This document shows, piece by piece, positions 15,784 through 23,977 of a DNA stretch of 64,000 nucleotides. The stretch is from CAWJJM01 sp963843275 (GTDB lineage: Bacteria > Acidobacteriota > Thermoanaerobaculia > Multivoradales > JBCCEF01). The notes under the pieces were generated by a model. That model did not search any database, was not told the DNA's origin, and saw nothing but the letters and a program-made list of their open reading frames with translations. Position numbers and translations under genes: made by a program. Location of the stretch: positions 930,001 to 994,000 of the forward strand of contig CAWJJM010000012.1 of assembly GCA_963843275.1 (NCBI GenBank). Direction: 5' to 3'. Numbering within the stretch: position 1 is the first letter of the stretch; each line of letters begins with the position of its first letter.

Positions 15784-16224
15784 ATGAGCAGCGAAGTACG
15801 ACTACGCGACGTGGAGCCCGGCGATCTGCCGGTTTTCTACGAGCACCAACTCGATCCCGACGCGACGCGGATGGCCGCCTTTGCCTCCCGCGACCGCGCC
15901 GCGTTCGACGCCCATTGGGCGGAGAACATCCTGGGGAATCCGACCGCGGTCACGCAGACGATCCTCCTCGATGGCGAGGTGGCGGGCAACATCGGGAGTT
16001 GGCGGCAGGACGGCGTCCGTCTCGTCGGCTACTGGCTCGGCAAGGAGCACTGGGGCAAGGGGGTCGGAACCCGCGCGCTCACCGCGTTCCTGCAGCTCGC
16101 AACCGAGCGTCCCCTCCGCGCCCACGTGGCCAGGCACAACGTCGGCTCGATCCGCGTGCTGGAGAAGTGCGGCTTCCGCCTCGAGCGCGAGGAGCGCGTG
16201 GAGCTCGTGTTCGTTCTGTGCTGA
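15784..16224 (+). CDS. GNAT-family N-acetyltransferase (RimJ/RimL-like)
   Basis: A 146-residue GCN5-related acetyltransferase. The fold is visible from VRLRDVEPGDLPVFYEHQ, through LDGEVAGNIGSW and VGYWLGKEHWGKGVGTRAL (the acetyl-CoA pyrophosphate loop, Q/RxxGxG/A), to HNVGSIRVLEKCGFRLEREE. The substrate cannot be predicted. The Shine-Dalgarno GGAGGG (15776-15781) is close to ATG 15784. It sits in a run of single accessory genes (reductase, acetyltransferase, VOC protein) all on the plus strand. Confidence 0.92.
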   Translation: MSSEVRLRDVEPGDLPVFYEHQLDPDATRMAAFASRDRAAFDAHWAENILGNPTAVTQTILLDGEVAGNIGSWRQDGVRLVGYWLGKEHWGKGVGTRALTAFLQLATERPLRAHVARHNVGSIRVLEKCGFRLEREERVELVFVLC

Positions 16225-16315
16225 ACCGGCCGCGGACGACGCTTCGCGTCACCGCGGACGCGGGCCGTTGGGCGGCCAGGATCCTCGCCTTCCCATTCAC
16301 AGAGGAGACACTCCC

Positions 16316-16777
16316 ATGAACAAAGTGACCCCTTTCCTCATGTTCAACGACCAGCTCGAAGCGGCGATCGAGCTCTACACCGCGACGTTTCCGGACTCCG
16401 AAGTCCGCAGCGTCGCCCGCACGGGCGAGGACGGTCCCATCAGCTCCGCCGAGTTCGTCGTGGGGGGGCAACTCTTCATGGGCTACAACGGAGGTCCCTA
16501 CTTCAGCTTCTCCGAGGGGGTCTCGCTCTACGTGGACTGCGCGGATCAGGAGGAGGTGGATGCAACCTGGGACAGGCTCGTGAAGGCGGGAGCGACGCCC
16601 ACGCAATGCGGCTGGATCAAGGACCCCTTCGGTCTCTCCTGGCAGATCGTCCCGAGACGATTCACCGAGCTGATCCGTGATCGGGACCCCGGGAAGGTGA
16701 AGGCCGTGATGGACGCCATGCTGAAGATGGTGAAGCTCGACGTGGCGGAGCTCGAGAGAGCGTACGACGAGGCGTAG
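16316..16777 (+). CDS. VOC/PhnB-like family protein
   Basis: A 153-residue vicinal oxygen chelate fold protein of the PhnB (3-demethylubiquinone methyltransferase-like domain) group: MNKVTPFLMFNDQLEAAIEL, TATFPDSEV, FVVGGQLFMGYNGGP, YVDCADQEEVDATWDRL, CGWIKDPFGLSWQIVP. These are usually annotated as glyoxalase/bleomycin-resistance-like proteins; no reaction can be assigned. A purine-rich AGAGGAGAC precedes ATG 16316. It is convergent with hybC, with 157 bp between the stops. Confidence 0.9.
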   Translation: MNKVTPFLMFNDQLEAAIELYTATFPDSEVRSVARTGEDGPISSAEFVVGGQLFMGYNGGPYFSFSEGVSLYVDCADQEEVDATWDRLVKAGATPTQCGWIKDPFGLSWQIVPRRFTELIRDRDPGKVKAVMDAMLKMVKLDVAELERAYDEA

Positions 16778-16934
16778 TCGACCGTGGCGGGAAGGGAGAG
16801 CCGCCGCTGCCCACCTCCTCCTTCCCAGGCGCCTCGAAAGGTCGGCCCACGCCCCCCGCCGCTGCAGGGGACGGCGGAGGACGCGGGCCGGAAGGACGGC
16901 AGCTCAGCTCGACTCGGGACGGACCGGAGTCCGC

Positions 16935-18636
16935 CTAGAGGACCTTGACCTCCACGATCGGGTTGCCGTCGACGTCCTGGGTGTGGACGGCGCAGGCGAG
17001 ACACGGGTCGAAGGAGTGGATGGTGCGCACCACCTCGAGCGGGCGCTCGGGGTCGGCGACGGGGTTGCCCAGCAGCGAGGCCTCGTAGGGGCCCTTCTGG
17101 TTCTTCTCGTCGCGCGGGCCGGCGTTCCAGGTCGACGGCACGACCGCCTGGTAGTTGACGATCTTGCCGTCGCGGATGACCACCCAGTGCGACAGGGTGC
17201 CGCGCGGCGCCTCGTGGAAGCCGAAGCCGCGCTGCTCGCCCTTCGGGAAGGTGGGCGGGTTGAAGCTCGTGGTGTCTCCCGAGGCGATGTTGTTCGCCAG
17301 CAGCCCCCAGTGCTTGCCGGCCACCTCGGCGATCGTCGAGGCGCGCACCGCGCGGGCCAGGTGCCGCCCCAGGGTGGAGTGGCAGACCGCGGGGGTGAGC
17401 TGGGTGCCGGCGATCGACGACGCCGTCGCCAGCGCCGCGTCGACCCGCGGCTTGATCAGCGGGTGGCCCGCCGCGTAGCCGATCAGCACCTGCGCCAGCG
17501 GGCCCACCTGCATGGGCTTGCCGTCGAAGCGCGGCGCCTTGACCCAGGAGTACTTGCCGTCGTCCTGGAAGTCGGTGTAGTGGGGCACCGTCTCCTCGTC
17601 GTAGGGGTGCTTCGTCCAGTCGCCCTCGTACCAGGCGTGGGCGATCGACTCGGTGACGTTCTCCCGGAAGTACGGGTCGCCGAAGCCCTTGAACGGCTTG
17701 TAGGTCCCCAGGTCCGCCGCCATCACGGTGCCGCCCGGCAGGTCGAACTCGGTCGCCGCGGCGTCGAGCGGCAGGTCGGGAACGGCCATGTAGTTGGTGA
17801 CGCCGGCGCCGTAGCCGAGCCACTCGGGATACATGGCGCCGATGGCGACCACGTCGGGCAGGTAGACCTGGTCGACGAAGGTGCGGACCTCGGCGAGCAG
17901 CTCGCGGACGGCCTCGAGCTTGGCCATGTTGAGCGTCGAGTCGTTGTCGAGGTTGATGGCGTTGGCGACGCCGCCCACCGCGAGGTTCTGGATGTTGGGG
18001 GTCTTGGCGCCGAGGATGGCCACCACCTGGTTGGCCTTGCGCTGGATCTCCAGGGCCTGCAGGTAGTGCGACACCGCCAGCAGGTTGACCTCCGGCGACA
18101 GCTTCATCGCCGGGTGGCCCCAGTAGCCGTTGGTGAAGATGCCGAGCTGGCCGGAGGCCACCAGGCCCTCGAGCCGCGCCCTTGACCGCCTCGAGCTGCC
18201 GCTTCGAGTTGCCCGGCCAGGGCGACAGCGACTCGGCCAGCTTCGAGGCCGCCGCCGGGTCGGCCTTCAGCGCCGAGGTCACGTCGACCCAGTCGAGCGC
18301 CGACAGGTGGTAGAAGTGCACGATGTGGTCGTGCAGCGCGTGCGCGGCCACGATCAGGTTGCGGATGTACTGCGCGTTCTTCGGGATCTCCAGGTCGAGC
18401 GCGTTCTCGACCGCGCGCACCGAGGCGATGGCGTGCACGGTGGTGCAGACGCCGCAGATGCGCTGGGTGAAGAGCCAGGCCTCGCGCGGGTCGCGGCCCT
18501 GCAGGATGACCTCGATGCCGCGCCACATCTGGCCCGAGGACCAGGAGTCCCGCACCTTGCCGCCGTCGACGTCCACGTCGATGCGGAGGTGGCCCTCGAT
18601 GCGGGTGATGGGATCGATGACGATGCGCTTGCTCAT
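16935..18636 (-). CDS. hybC: [NiFe] hydrogenase large subunit HybC (one +1 frameshift as read)
   Basis: The catalytic subunit, about 566 residues after correction, the usual length. The N-terminal nickel ligands are in RICGVCTTVHAIAS and the C-terminal ones in DPCLACAVH. The 15-residue tail TQDVDGNPIVEVKVL after the His is the peptide removed by the maturation protease. Reading from ATG 18636, the frame is lost near 18174-18183 after EAVKG. Removing one base restores RLEGLVASGQLGIFTNGYWG and everything downstream is intact. No other defect is seen, so a sequencing insertion or a very recent mutation is likely. It forms the H2-activating heterodimer with HybO. Confidence 0.93.
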
Positions 18637-18639
18637 GCC

Positions 18640-19182
18640 TCAAACCTCCGAGGGACGCGGCCGGGTGCCGCTGAGGATCGGGAACCGCTTGACCAGCCAG
18701 ACGAAGACGGCGATCTCGATGGCCACCAGCCCGACGGTGATCAGGATCTCCGGGACGGTGGGGAAGTACGACCAGTTGCGGCCGGGCTGGAAGGCGATCA
18801 GATAGGTCGAGAACCGGTACAGGGCGCCGCCGAAGGCGATCATCAGCGCCGCCGTGAAGAGGACCCCGACGCGGCGCCGTTGACGGGCGACGAGCAGCAT
18901 GCCCAGCGGCACCAGGACGAGCAGCATCTCCACCCAGAACGAGAAGGCCACCGGGGTGTTGGTGAAGGCCATCCAGAGCCGTCCGCGCGCCGCCAGGTCG
19001 ATGAACCGGATCAGCGCGAAGAGCGACAGCACCACCACCATGGCGCCCGACAGCGAGGCCAGCATCGAGGTCTCGCGCTGCCGGTGGAAGAAGGTGGCCG
19101 ACAGGCTCGACTCCATCACCACCACCGCGTACCCCATCGCCACGCAGGAGATGAGGAACAGCAGCGGCAGCAGCGGGGTGTT
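18640..19182 (-). pseudogene. hybB: Hydrogenase membrane subunit HybB, C-terminal part after an amber codon
   Basis: This is the second half of the NrfD-type quinone-linked membrane subunit. It continues in the same frame after TAG 19183-19185: NTPLLPLLFLISCVAMGYAVVV, then several transmembrane helices (MVVVLSLFALIRFIDL, VAFSFWVEMLLVLVPLGMLL, VLFTAALMIAFGGALYRFSTYLI, EILITVGLVAIEIAVFVWL). The family motif is LHPLW-x-TP-x-LP, so the stop replaces the conserved Trp codon (TGG to TAG). Internal starts exist (GTG/ATG near 19143-19149), but a separate functional half-protein is unlikely. It ends 3 bp before the hybC start. Confidence 0.8.
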
Positions 19183-20745
19183 CTAGAGGGGGTGCAGCCG
19201 CGGGCCGGCGAGCAGCATCACCGTGCCCAGCGAGGACTGGTGCATGGTGGGCAGCAGCAGGCCGAGGGCGATGATCCACAGCAGCGCCTTCTCGATGCGC
19301 GGCCGGACCTTGCGGGCGAAGCGCTGCAGGCCCGGCCGCCGGCTCTCCTGCTCCCACTTCTCGAGGAAGGCCGGCGACATCTCGATCCACAGCACCACCA
19401 CGTAGGCCATCACGCAGAGGGCGACCTCGAGCAGGGCCGAGTTGAGGTTCCAGCGCCAGAAGAACAGCGGCACCTTCCAGATGAACCAGGGCCGGCCGAC
19501 GTCGACGACGATGGCCAGGGCGGCGAGCGAGTAGCCCAGCGCGCTGGTCAGGATCGCCGGGCGCACCAGCGGGTGGTAGCGCCCCTTGTTGAGGATGTAG
19601 ACCAGGATCGCCACCGCGTAGCCGCCGCAGGCCAGGGCCGTGCCGGTGACCACGTCGAAGGCGATCCACAGCCCCCAGGGGTAGCCGTCGGAGAGCCCGG
19701 TGGAGGCGCCCAGGCCGACGGCGAAGCGCCAGGCGGTGAGCACGAGGCCGAGGGCGCCGAGCGTCACCAGGACCTTGAACGGCCGGGTCCACAGGGTGCC
19801 GCCGACCGGAGCCGCGTGTGCCGTGGCCATCTCAGCCCTCCTTCCGGCCGCCGGCCGGCTCGGCGGTTCGGGGTTCTGACGCCGGTTGCGCCACATCACC
19901 GCGCCGAGCACGGCGTACAGCGCCGCCGGCGCGATGAAGCCCTTGTAGATGCCGTGCTGGAGGGTGCGCGCCGGCTCGGGGACGGGCTGGTCGGTGAGCG
20001 GCGGGAAGCCGAGCTTCTCGAAGGACACCTGCGACCCGGCGAGGTAGATCACCTGGGTGCCGCCGCCCTCCTTCTCGCCGTAGACCACCGGCTGGTAACG
20101 GTCCGGGTTCTCCTCGAGGCGCCGGTGGGCCTCGGCCAGCAGCTCGTCGTACTTGCCGAAGATCACCGCCTTGGCGGGGCAGACCTCGGTGCAGGCCGGC
20201 TCCTTGCCCTGCGCCTGGCGGTCGCGGCACAGCTCGCACTTGACGATGCGCGGGTTGTTCGAGCTCCACTCGAACTTCGGCACGTTGAAGGGGCAGGCGA
20301 CCTCGCAGTAGCGGCAGCCGATGCAGCGGGCGGGGTCCCAGCTCACGATCCCCTTCTCCCGCTTCTGCAGCGCCCCGAGCATGCAGGCGTTGGCACAGGC
20401 CGGATCGATGCAGTGCATGCACTGGCGCTTGACGTAGGAGCGCCGGTCGCCGTCCTTGAACAGCTTGATGATGTTGCGGGTGCGGGCGTCGAGGTCGACC
20501 GGGTCGAACCAGAGCTGCTCGTTCGCGGCCTCCTCGGCGAAGGGGTTGGAGAAGTTCTCCTGGTGGCAGGCCACGACGCAGGTCTTGCAGCCGATGCACT
20601 TGGTCGCGTCGTAGAGCATGCCCACCGCGTCCGGCGGCGCCTGCTTGCGCTCGCTCGCCGCGGCCGTCCGGGGCAGGGCCCCGGTGGCCGCCGCGGCGCC
20701 CGCCGTCAGCGCCCCTTTGAGCAGGGAGCGTCGGTCGAGCGCCAT
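19183..20745 (-). CDS. hybA: Hydrogenase ferredoxin subunit HybA fused in frame to the N-terminal half of HybB
   Basis: Residues 1-305 are HybA: a Tat signal (DRRSLLKG with AAA-rich cleavage region), then four 4Fe-4S clusters formed by CIGCKTCVVAC, CMHCIDPACANAC, CIGCRYCEVACPFNVP and CELCRDRQAQGKEPACTEVCP, and a C-terminal transmembrane anchor (GFIAPAALYAVLGAVMW). From Met306 (ATG 19828-19830) the same frame reads as HybB, an NrfD-like membrane protein, up to HQSSLGTVMLLAGPRLHPL and an amber stop. HybB has its own strong GGAAGGAGG before ATG 19830, and another frame there would end in TGA overlapping it. The fusion may therefore be a one-base loss at the end of hybA. HybA relays electrons from HybO to HybB and quinone. 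Confidence 0.88.
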   Translation of the reverse strand: MALDRRSLLKGALTAGAAAATGALPRTAAASERKQAPPDAVGMLYDATKCIGCKTCVVACHQENFSNPFAEEAANEQLWFDPVDLDARTRNIIKLFKDGDRRSYVKRQCMHCIDPACANACMLGALQKREKGIVSWDPARCIGCRYCEVACPFNVPKFEWSSNNPRIVKCELCRDRQAQGKEPACTEVCPAKAVIFGKYDELLAEAHRRLEENPDRYQPVVYGEKEGGGTQVIYLAGSQVSFEKLGFPPLTDQPVPEPARTLQHGIYKGFIAPAALYAVLGAVMWRNRRQNPEPPSRPAAGRRAEMATAHAAPVGGTLWTRPFKVLVTLGALGLVLTAWRFAVGLGASTGLSDGYPWGLWIAFDVVTGTALACGGYAVAILVYILNKGRYHPLVRPAILTSALGYSLAALAIVVDVGRPWFIWKVPLFFWRWNLNSALLEVALCVMAYVVVLWIEMSPAFLEKWEQESRRPGLQRFARKVRPRIEKALLWIIALGLLLPTMHQSSLGTVMLLAGPRLHPL

Positions 20746-20746
20746 G

Positions 20747-21868
20747 TCAGGCCTCCTCGTCGTGGGACTCGGACGCGTTGAGCTTCTTGGCCGCCATCAG
20801 GCCGGCGCCCACCGCGGCGCCCACGACGGCGCCGGCGAGGCCGGTGGCGAGCGGGCTGACCTCGCCCTGGACGGCGGCGATCGGCGGGTAGGTGTCGGGC
20901 GGCATCGGCCGCTCGATGTCGACGGTCTGGTGGATCGGCACGCGGAAGGCCAGGGTCTGCTCCGTGCAGCCGACGCACGGGTGCCCGATGCCGATCGGCC
21001 AGGCGTCGACCACCTCGCCGAACGACTGCACCGAGCAGTTGGCGTGGGTCTGCGGCCCCTTGCAGCCGAGCTTGTACAGGCACCAGCCCTGGCGGTGTCC
21101 GTCGTCGCCGAACTGCTGCGCGAAGCGGCCGGCGTCGAAGTGGGCGCGGCGCGGGCAGTGCTCGTGGATCGTCTGGCCGTAGGCGAACGTCGGCCGGCCC
21201 TTGTCGTCGAGCGCCGGCAGCGTGCCGAAGGTGGCGTACTGCAGCGCCGTGCCGAGGAAGTTGTAGGGGTTGGCCGGGCAGCCGGGGATGGTGACCACCG
21301 TCTTGCCGGCCAGCACCTGCGGAGCGCCCTTGGCGCCGGTCGGGTTGGGCTCGGCCGCCGGGATGCCGCCGAACGAGGCGCACGAGCCGATGGCGATGAC
21401 GGCCCCGGCGTGGTCCGCCGCCTCGCGCACGATGTCGAGCGCGGTGCGGCCGCCGACCTTGCAGTAGATGCCGTCGTCCTTGGTGGGGATGGCACCCTCG
21501 ACGACCAGGACGTACTTGCCGTCGTTCGCCTTCATGGCGGCCTGGCGGGCCTCCTCGGCGAGGTTGCCCGACGGCACCATCAGCGCCTCGTGGTAGTCGA
21601 GCGAGATCATGTCGAGGATCAGATCGTCGAGCGCCGGGTGCGCGGTGCGCAGCATCGACTCGGTGCAGCCGGTGCACTCCTGGAAGGAGAGCCAGATGAC
21701 CGAGGGCTTGCGACCCGCCGCGACCGCCTCCGCCATCTCGGCGGCCGCCGACATCGGCAGACCCACCGCGGCGGCGGCGAACGAGCAGATCTTCAGGAAA
21801 GAGCGCCGGTCGACCGGTTTGTCGAGGACGGCACGATGCGCAAAGACCGAAAACTGATCGAGATTCAT
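20747..21868 (-). CDS. hybO: [NiFe] hydrogenase small subunit HybO
   Basis: A 373-residue electron-transfer subunit. A Tat signal (DRRSFLKICSFAAAAVG) is followed by the proximal cluster motif ECTGCTES, GSCASFGG and PGCPANPYNFLG. The distal and medial cluster ligands lie in HEHCPRR, GWCLYKLGCKGPQTHANC and GHPCVGCTE. A C-terminal helix (LATGLAGAVVGAAVGAGLMA) anchors it to the membrane. The Tat motif implies export of the HybO-HybC dimer to the periplasm, as in uptake (group 1) hydrogenases. The Shine-Dalgarno GGAGGAGGTGC fixes the ATG at 21868. It is first in hybO-A-B-C; hybA starts 1 bp after its stop. Confidence 0.96.
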   Translation of the reverse strand: MNLDQFSVFAHRAVLDKPVDRRSFLKICSFAAAAVGLPMSAAAEMAEAVAAGRKPSVIWLSFQECTGCTESMLRTAHPALDDLILDMISLDYHEALMVPSGNLAEEARQAAMKANDGKYVLVVEGAIPTKDDGIYCKVGGRTALDIVREAADHAGAVIAIGSCASFGGIPAAEPNPTGAKGAPQVLAGKTVVTIPGCPANPYNFLGTALQYATFGTLPALDDKGRPTFAYGQTIHEHCPRRAHFDAGRFAQQFGDDGHRQGWCLYKLGCKGPQTHANCSVQSFGEVVDAWPIGIGHPCVGCTEQTLAFRVPIHQTVDIERPMPPDTYPPIAAVQGEVSPLATGLAGAVVGAAVGAGLMAAKKLNASESHDEEA

Positions 21869-21900
21869 CTGCACCTCCTCCGGGCAGGTTCTTGGGGGGG

Positions 21901-21939
21901 TTTCTATCCGGCGAGCGAGCGTTGACCAACGTCCGGTCA
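21901..21939 (-). promoter_or_regulatory. Putative hyb operon promoter with overlapping palindrome
   Basis: Reading the minus strand, TTGGTC (21929-21924) and TAGAAA (21906-21901) are 17 bp apart, a fair sigma-70 promoter 33 bp upstream of the hybO start. The inverted repeat TGACC-N7-GGTCA (21923-21939) overlaps the -35 box and also faces hypA, so a repressor or activator here could control both directions. The regulator is not in view. Confidence 0.45.
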
Positions 21940-22042
21940 GGTAGGCCCACCCGGACGCGCCGGCGCGGGAGGACCGCCCTCCGCAGGGGTGGGAGAGATC
22001 ATTCTGGACCGTGGCATGATGCCGGGCGAACCGCCCGCCGCC

Positions 22043-22387
22043 ATGCACGAGTACTCCATCGCCCGCGCCCTGCTCGACCAGGTCGAGGCGCACGCCCGGA
22101 CCCACCAGGCGAGCGCCGTCCACCGCATCGAGGTGCGCATCGGCGAGCTCGCCGGGGTGGAGGGCGACCTGCTGGCCGCCGCCTACGAGCTGGTGCGCGA
22201 GGGCAGCCCCGTGTGCCGGGGAGCGGCCCTCGAGGTGGTCCCGGTGGCGGCGCGCTGGGAGTGCCCGTCGTGCGGCCGCCCGATCGCCCGGGGGGCGGTG
22301 CTGAGGTGTGCGCCGTGCGCCCGCCCGGCGCGCCTGGCGGCGGGGGAGGAGATCCTCCTCGAACGGATCGAGATGGAGGTGGCGTGA
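22043..22387 (+). CDS. hypA: Hydrogenase nickel incorporation protein HypA
   Basis: A 114-residue nickel chaperone. It begins MHEYSIARALLDQ with the invariant Met-His nickel site (His2). The structural zinc site is formed by Cys74/Cys77 (CPSC) and Cys89/Cys92 (CAPC). It delivers nickel with HypB to the hydrogenase large subunit. ATG 22043 was chosen over an in-frame upstream ATG (21989) because the family always begins MHE. Its TGA overlaps the hypB ATG (TGATG), and it is divergent from hybO. Confidence 0.96.
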   Translation: MHEYSIARALLDQVEAHARTHQASAVHRIEVRIGELAGVEGDLLAAAYELVREGSPVCRGAALEVVPVAARWECPSCGRPIARGAVLRCAPCARPARLAAGEEILLERIEMEVA

Positions 22388-23163
22388 TGTGCGAGTCCTG
22401 CGGTTGCGGCGATCCCGAGCTGGTCCCGGTGGAGGTGCGCGAGGGGCTGCTGGCCGGCAACGACCACCGCGCGGTCCACAACCGCGAGCACTTCGCGGCG
22501 GGCGGAGTGCTGGCGGTGAACCTGATGGGGTCCCCCGGCTCGGGCAAGACCGCCCTGCTCGAGGCGACGGCCCGCGCCTGGCGCGGCAGCGGCCGCCTGG
22601 GCGCCTTCTCCGGCGACCTCGCCACCGAGAACGACGCCCGGCGGCTGGAGGCGAGCGGCATCCCGTCGAAGGCGATCACCACCGGCTCGGCCTGCCATCT
22701 CGACGCCGACATGGTGCACCGCGCGCTCGGCGGCTTCCCGTGGCGCGACCTCGACGTGCTGTTCATCGAGAACGTGGGCAACCTGGTGTGCCCCGCGGTC
22801 TACGACCTGGGCCAGGAGGCCAACGTCGTGGCGCTCTCGGTGACCGAGGGCGAGGACAAGCCGCTCAAGTACCCGGTGATGTTCCGCAAGGCCGACCTGG
22901 TCCTGCTCACCAAGATCGACCTGGTGCCCCACCTGCCGGGTCTCGACCTCGGCGCCATCGAGGACGCGCTCTCCCGCACCATGCCGGCGGCGCGGATGAT
23001 CCCGGTCTCGGCGGTCACGGGCGAGGGGATCGACCACTGGATGGCCTGGCTCGCCGGCCGCCGCGCGGCGCTGGCGGCGCTGGCGGCGGCGGAGCGATCC
23101 GCCGGCGGACACACGCACGTGGAGGAGCTCGCGGCGGTGCCGGTGGGGGCCGGCCGCGGCTGA
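22387..23163 (+). CDS. hypB: Hydrogenase nickel-loading GTPase HypB
   Basis: A 258-residue SIMIBI-class GTPase. An N-terminal CESCGCG metal site is followed by the P-loop GSPGSGKT (48-55), the GDLATENDARR switch, TGSACHLDADMV (metal-binding Cys/His at the G-domain interface), ENVGNLVCP and LLTKIDLVPHL (G4). It couples GTP hydrolysis to nickel insertion with HypA. The C-terminal His-rich tail of some HypBs is reduced to GGHTHVEE. It overlaps hypA and is followed 19 bp later by a nickel transporter. Confidence 0.97.
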   Translation: MCESCGCGDPELVPVEVREGLLAGNDHRAVHNREHFAAGGVLAVNLMGSPGSGKTALLEATARAWRGSGRLGAFSGDLATENDARRLEASGIPSKAITTGSACHLDADMVHRALGGFPWRDLDVLFIENVGNLVCPAVYDLGQEANVVALSVTEGEDKPLKYPVMFRKADLVLLTKIDLVPHLPGLDLGAIEDALSRTMPAARMIPVSAVTGEGIDHWMAWLAGRRAALAALAAAERSAGGHTHVEELAAVPVGAGRG

Positions 23164-23182
23164 GCGGTCGCGAGGGCGCGGC

Positions 23183-23956
23183 ATGGGACACGACTCGCTG
23201 CTGCTGGCGGTGACCGCCGCCTCGATCGGGCTGGTCCACACCCTGATGGGGCCGGACCACTACCTGCCGTTCATCGTGCTGTCGCGGGCGCGCGGCTGGT
23301 CGCGGCGCAAGACGAGCTGGATCACCCTCCTGTGCGGCCTCGGCCACGTCGGCTCGTCGGTGGCGCTGGGGCTGCTCGGCATCGGGCTCGGCCTGGCCGT
23401 CGGCCGGCTCGAGGCGGTCGAGGCCTGGCGCGGCAGCGTCGCCGCCTGGCTGCTGATCGCCGTCGGGCTCGTCTACTCGGCCTGGGGGCTCCATCGCGCC
23501 CTGCGCCGCCGCGGCCACACCCACTTCCACTTCCCCGTGGGACGCCGCCTGCAGGCGGTCAAGCACCTCCAGGACCACGAGCACGGCGTCGCCCACGTCC
23601 ACCCCGACGCCTCCCTCCACCACCACCACCCCGAGCACCGGGCCGGCCACCCCGACCACCCGGAACGCGGGGTGGCGCTGACCCCGTGGGTGCTCTTCGT
23701 GGTCTTCGTCCTCGGGCCCTGCGAGCCGTTGATCCCGCTCGTCATGTACCCGGCCGCGGTGGCGAGCTGGAGCGGCGTCGCCCTGGTCACCGGCGTCTTC
23801 GCCGCCACCACGCTGGCCGCCATGCTGGCCGTGGTCTGGCTCGGGTCGGCCGGCCTCGACCTGCTGCCCCTGGGCCGCCTCGAGCGCTACAGCCACGCCC
23901 TGGCCGGCGCGGCGATCCTGCTGTCGGGGCTCGGCATCGAGCTGCTGGGGCTCTAG
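23183..23956 (+). CDS. NicO/UreH-type nickel (cobalt) transporter with His-rich loop
   Basis: A 257-residue membrane protein with about six helices. The N-terminal GLVHTLMGPDHYLPF and LLCGLGHVGSSVALG correspond to the H-x-GPDH and GHV motifs of the NicO/RcnA/UreH family. Between helices 3 and 4 lies a cytoplasmic loop (about residues 107-158) with some fifteen histidines (GHTHFHF, HEHGVAHVHPD, HHHHPEHRAGHPDH), a likely metal-sensing or storage loop. FVLGPCEPLIPLVMYPA is the second conserved block. Position after hypAB points to nickel uptake for the hydrogenase rather than urease, of which no gene is seen. Confidence 0.9.
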   Translation: MGHDSLLLAVTAASIGLVHTLMGPDHYLPFIVLSRARGWSRRKTSWITLLCGLGHVGSSVALGLLGIGLGLAVGRLEAVEAWRGSVAAWLLIAVGLVYSAWGLHRALRRRGHTHFHFPVGRRLQAVKHLQDHEHGVAHVHPDASLHHHHPEHRAGHPDHPERGVALTPWVLFVVFVLGPCEPLIPLVMYPAAVASWSGVALVTGVFAATTLAAMLAVVWLGSAGLDLLPLGRLERYSHALAGAAILLSGLGIELLGL

Positions 23957-23977
23957 CCGTCGGGGTTTCCGGGCCGG

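Noticed and set aside
18130..20781. Very long plus-strand open frame antisense to hybA/hybB/hybC
   Set aside because: Composition is His/Arg/Gly/Asp-rich with no domain, and the minus-strand hydrogenase motifs are unambiguous.
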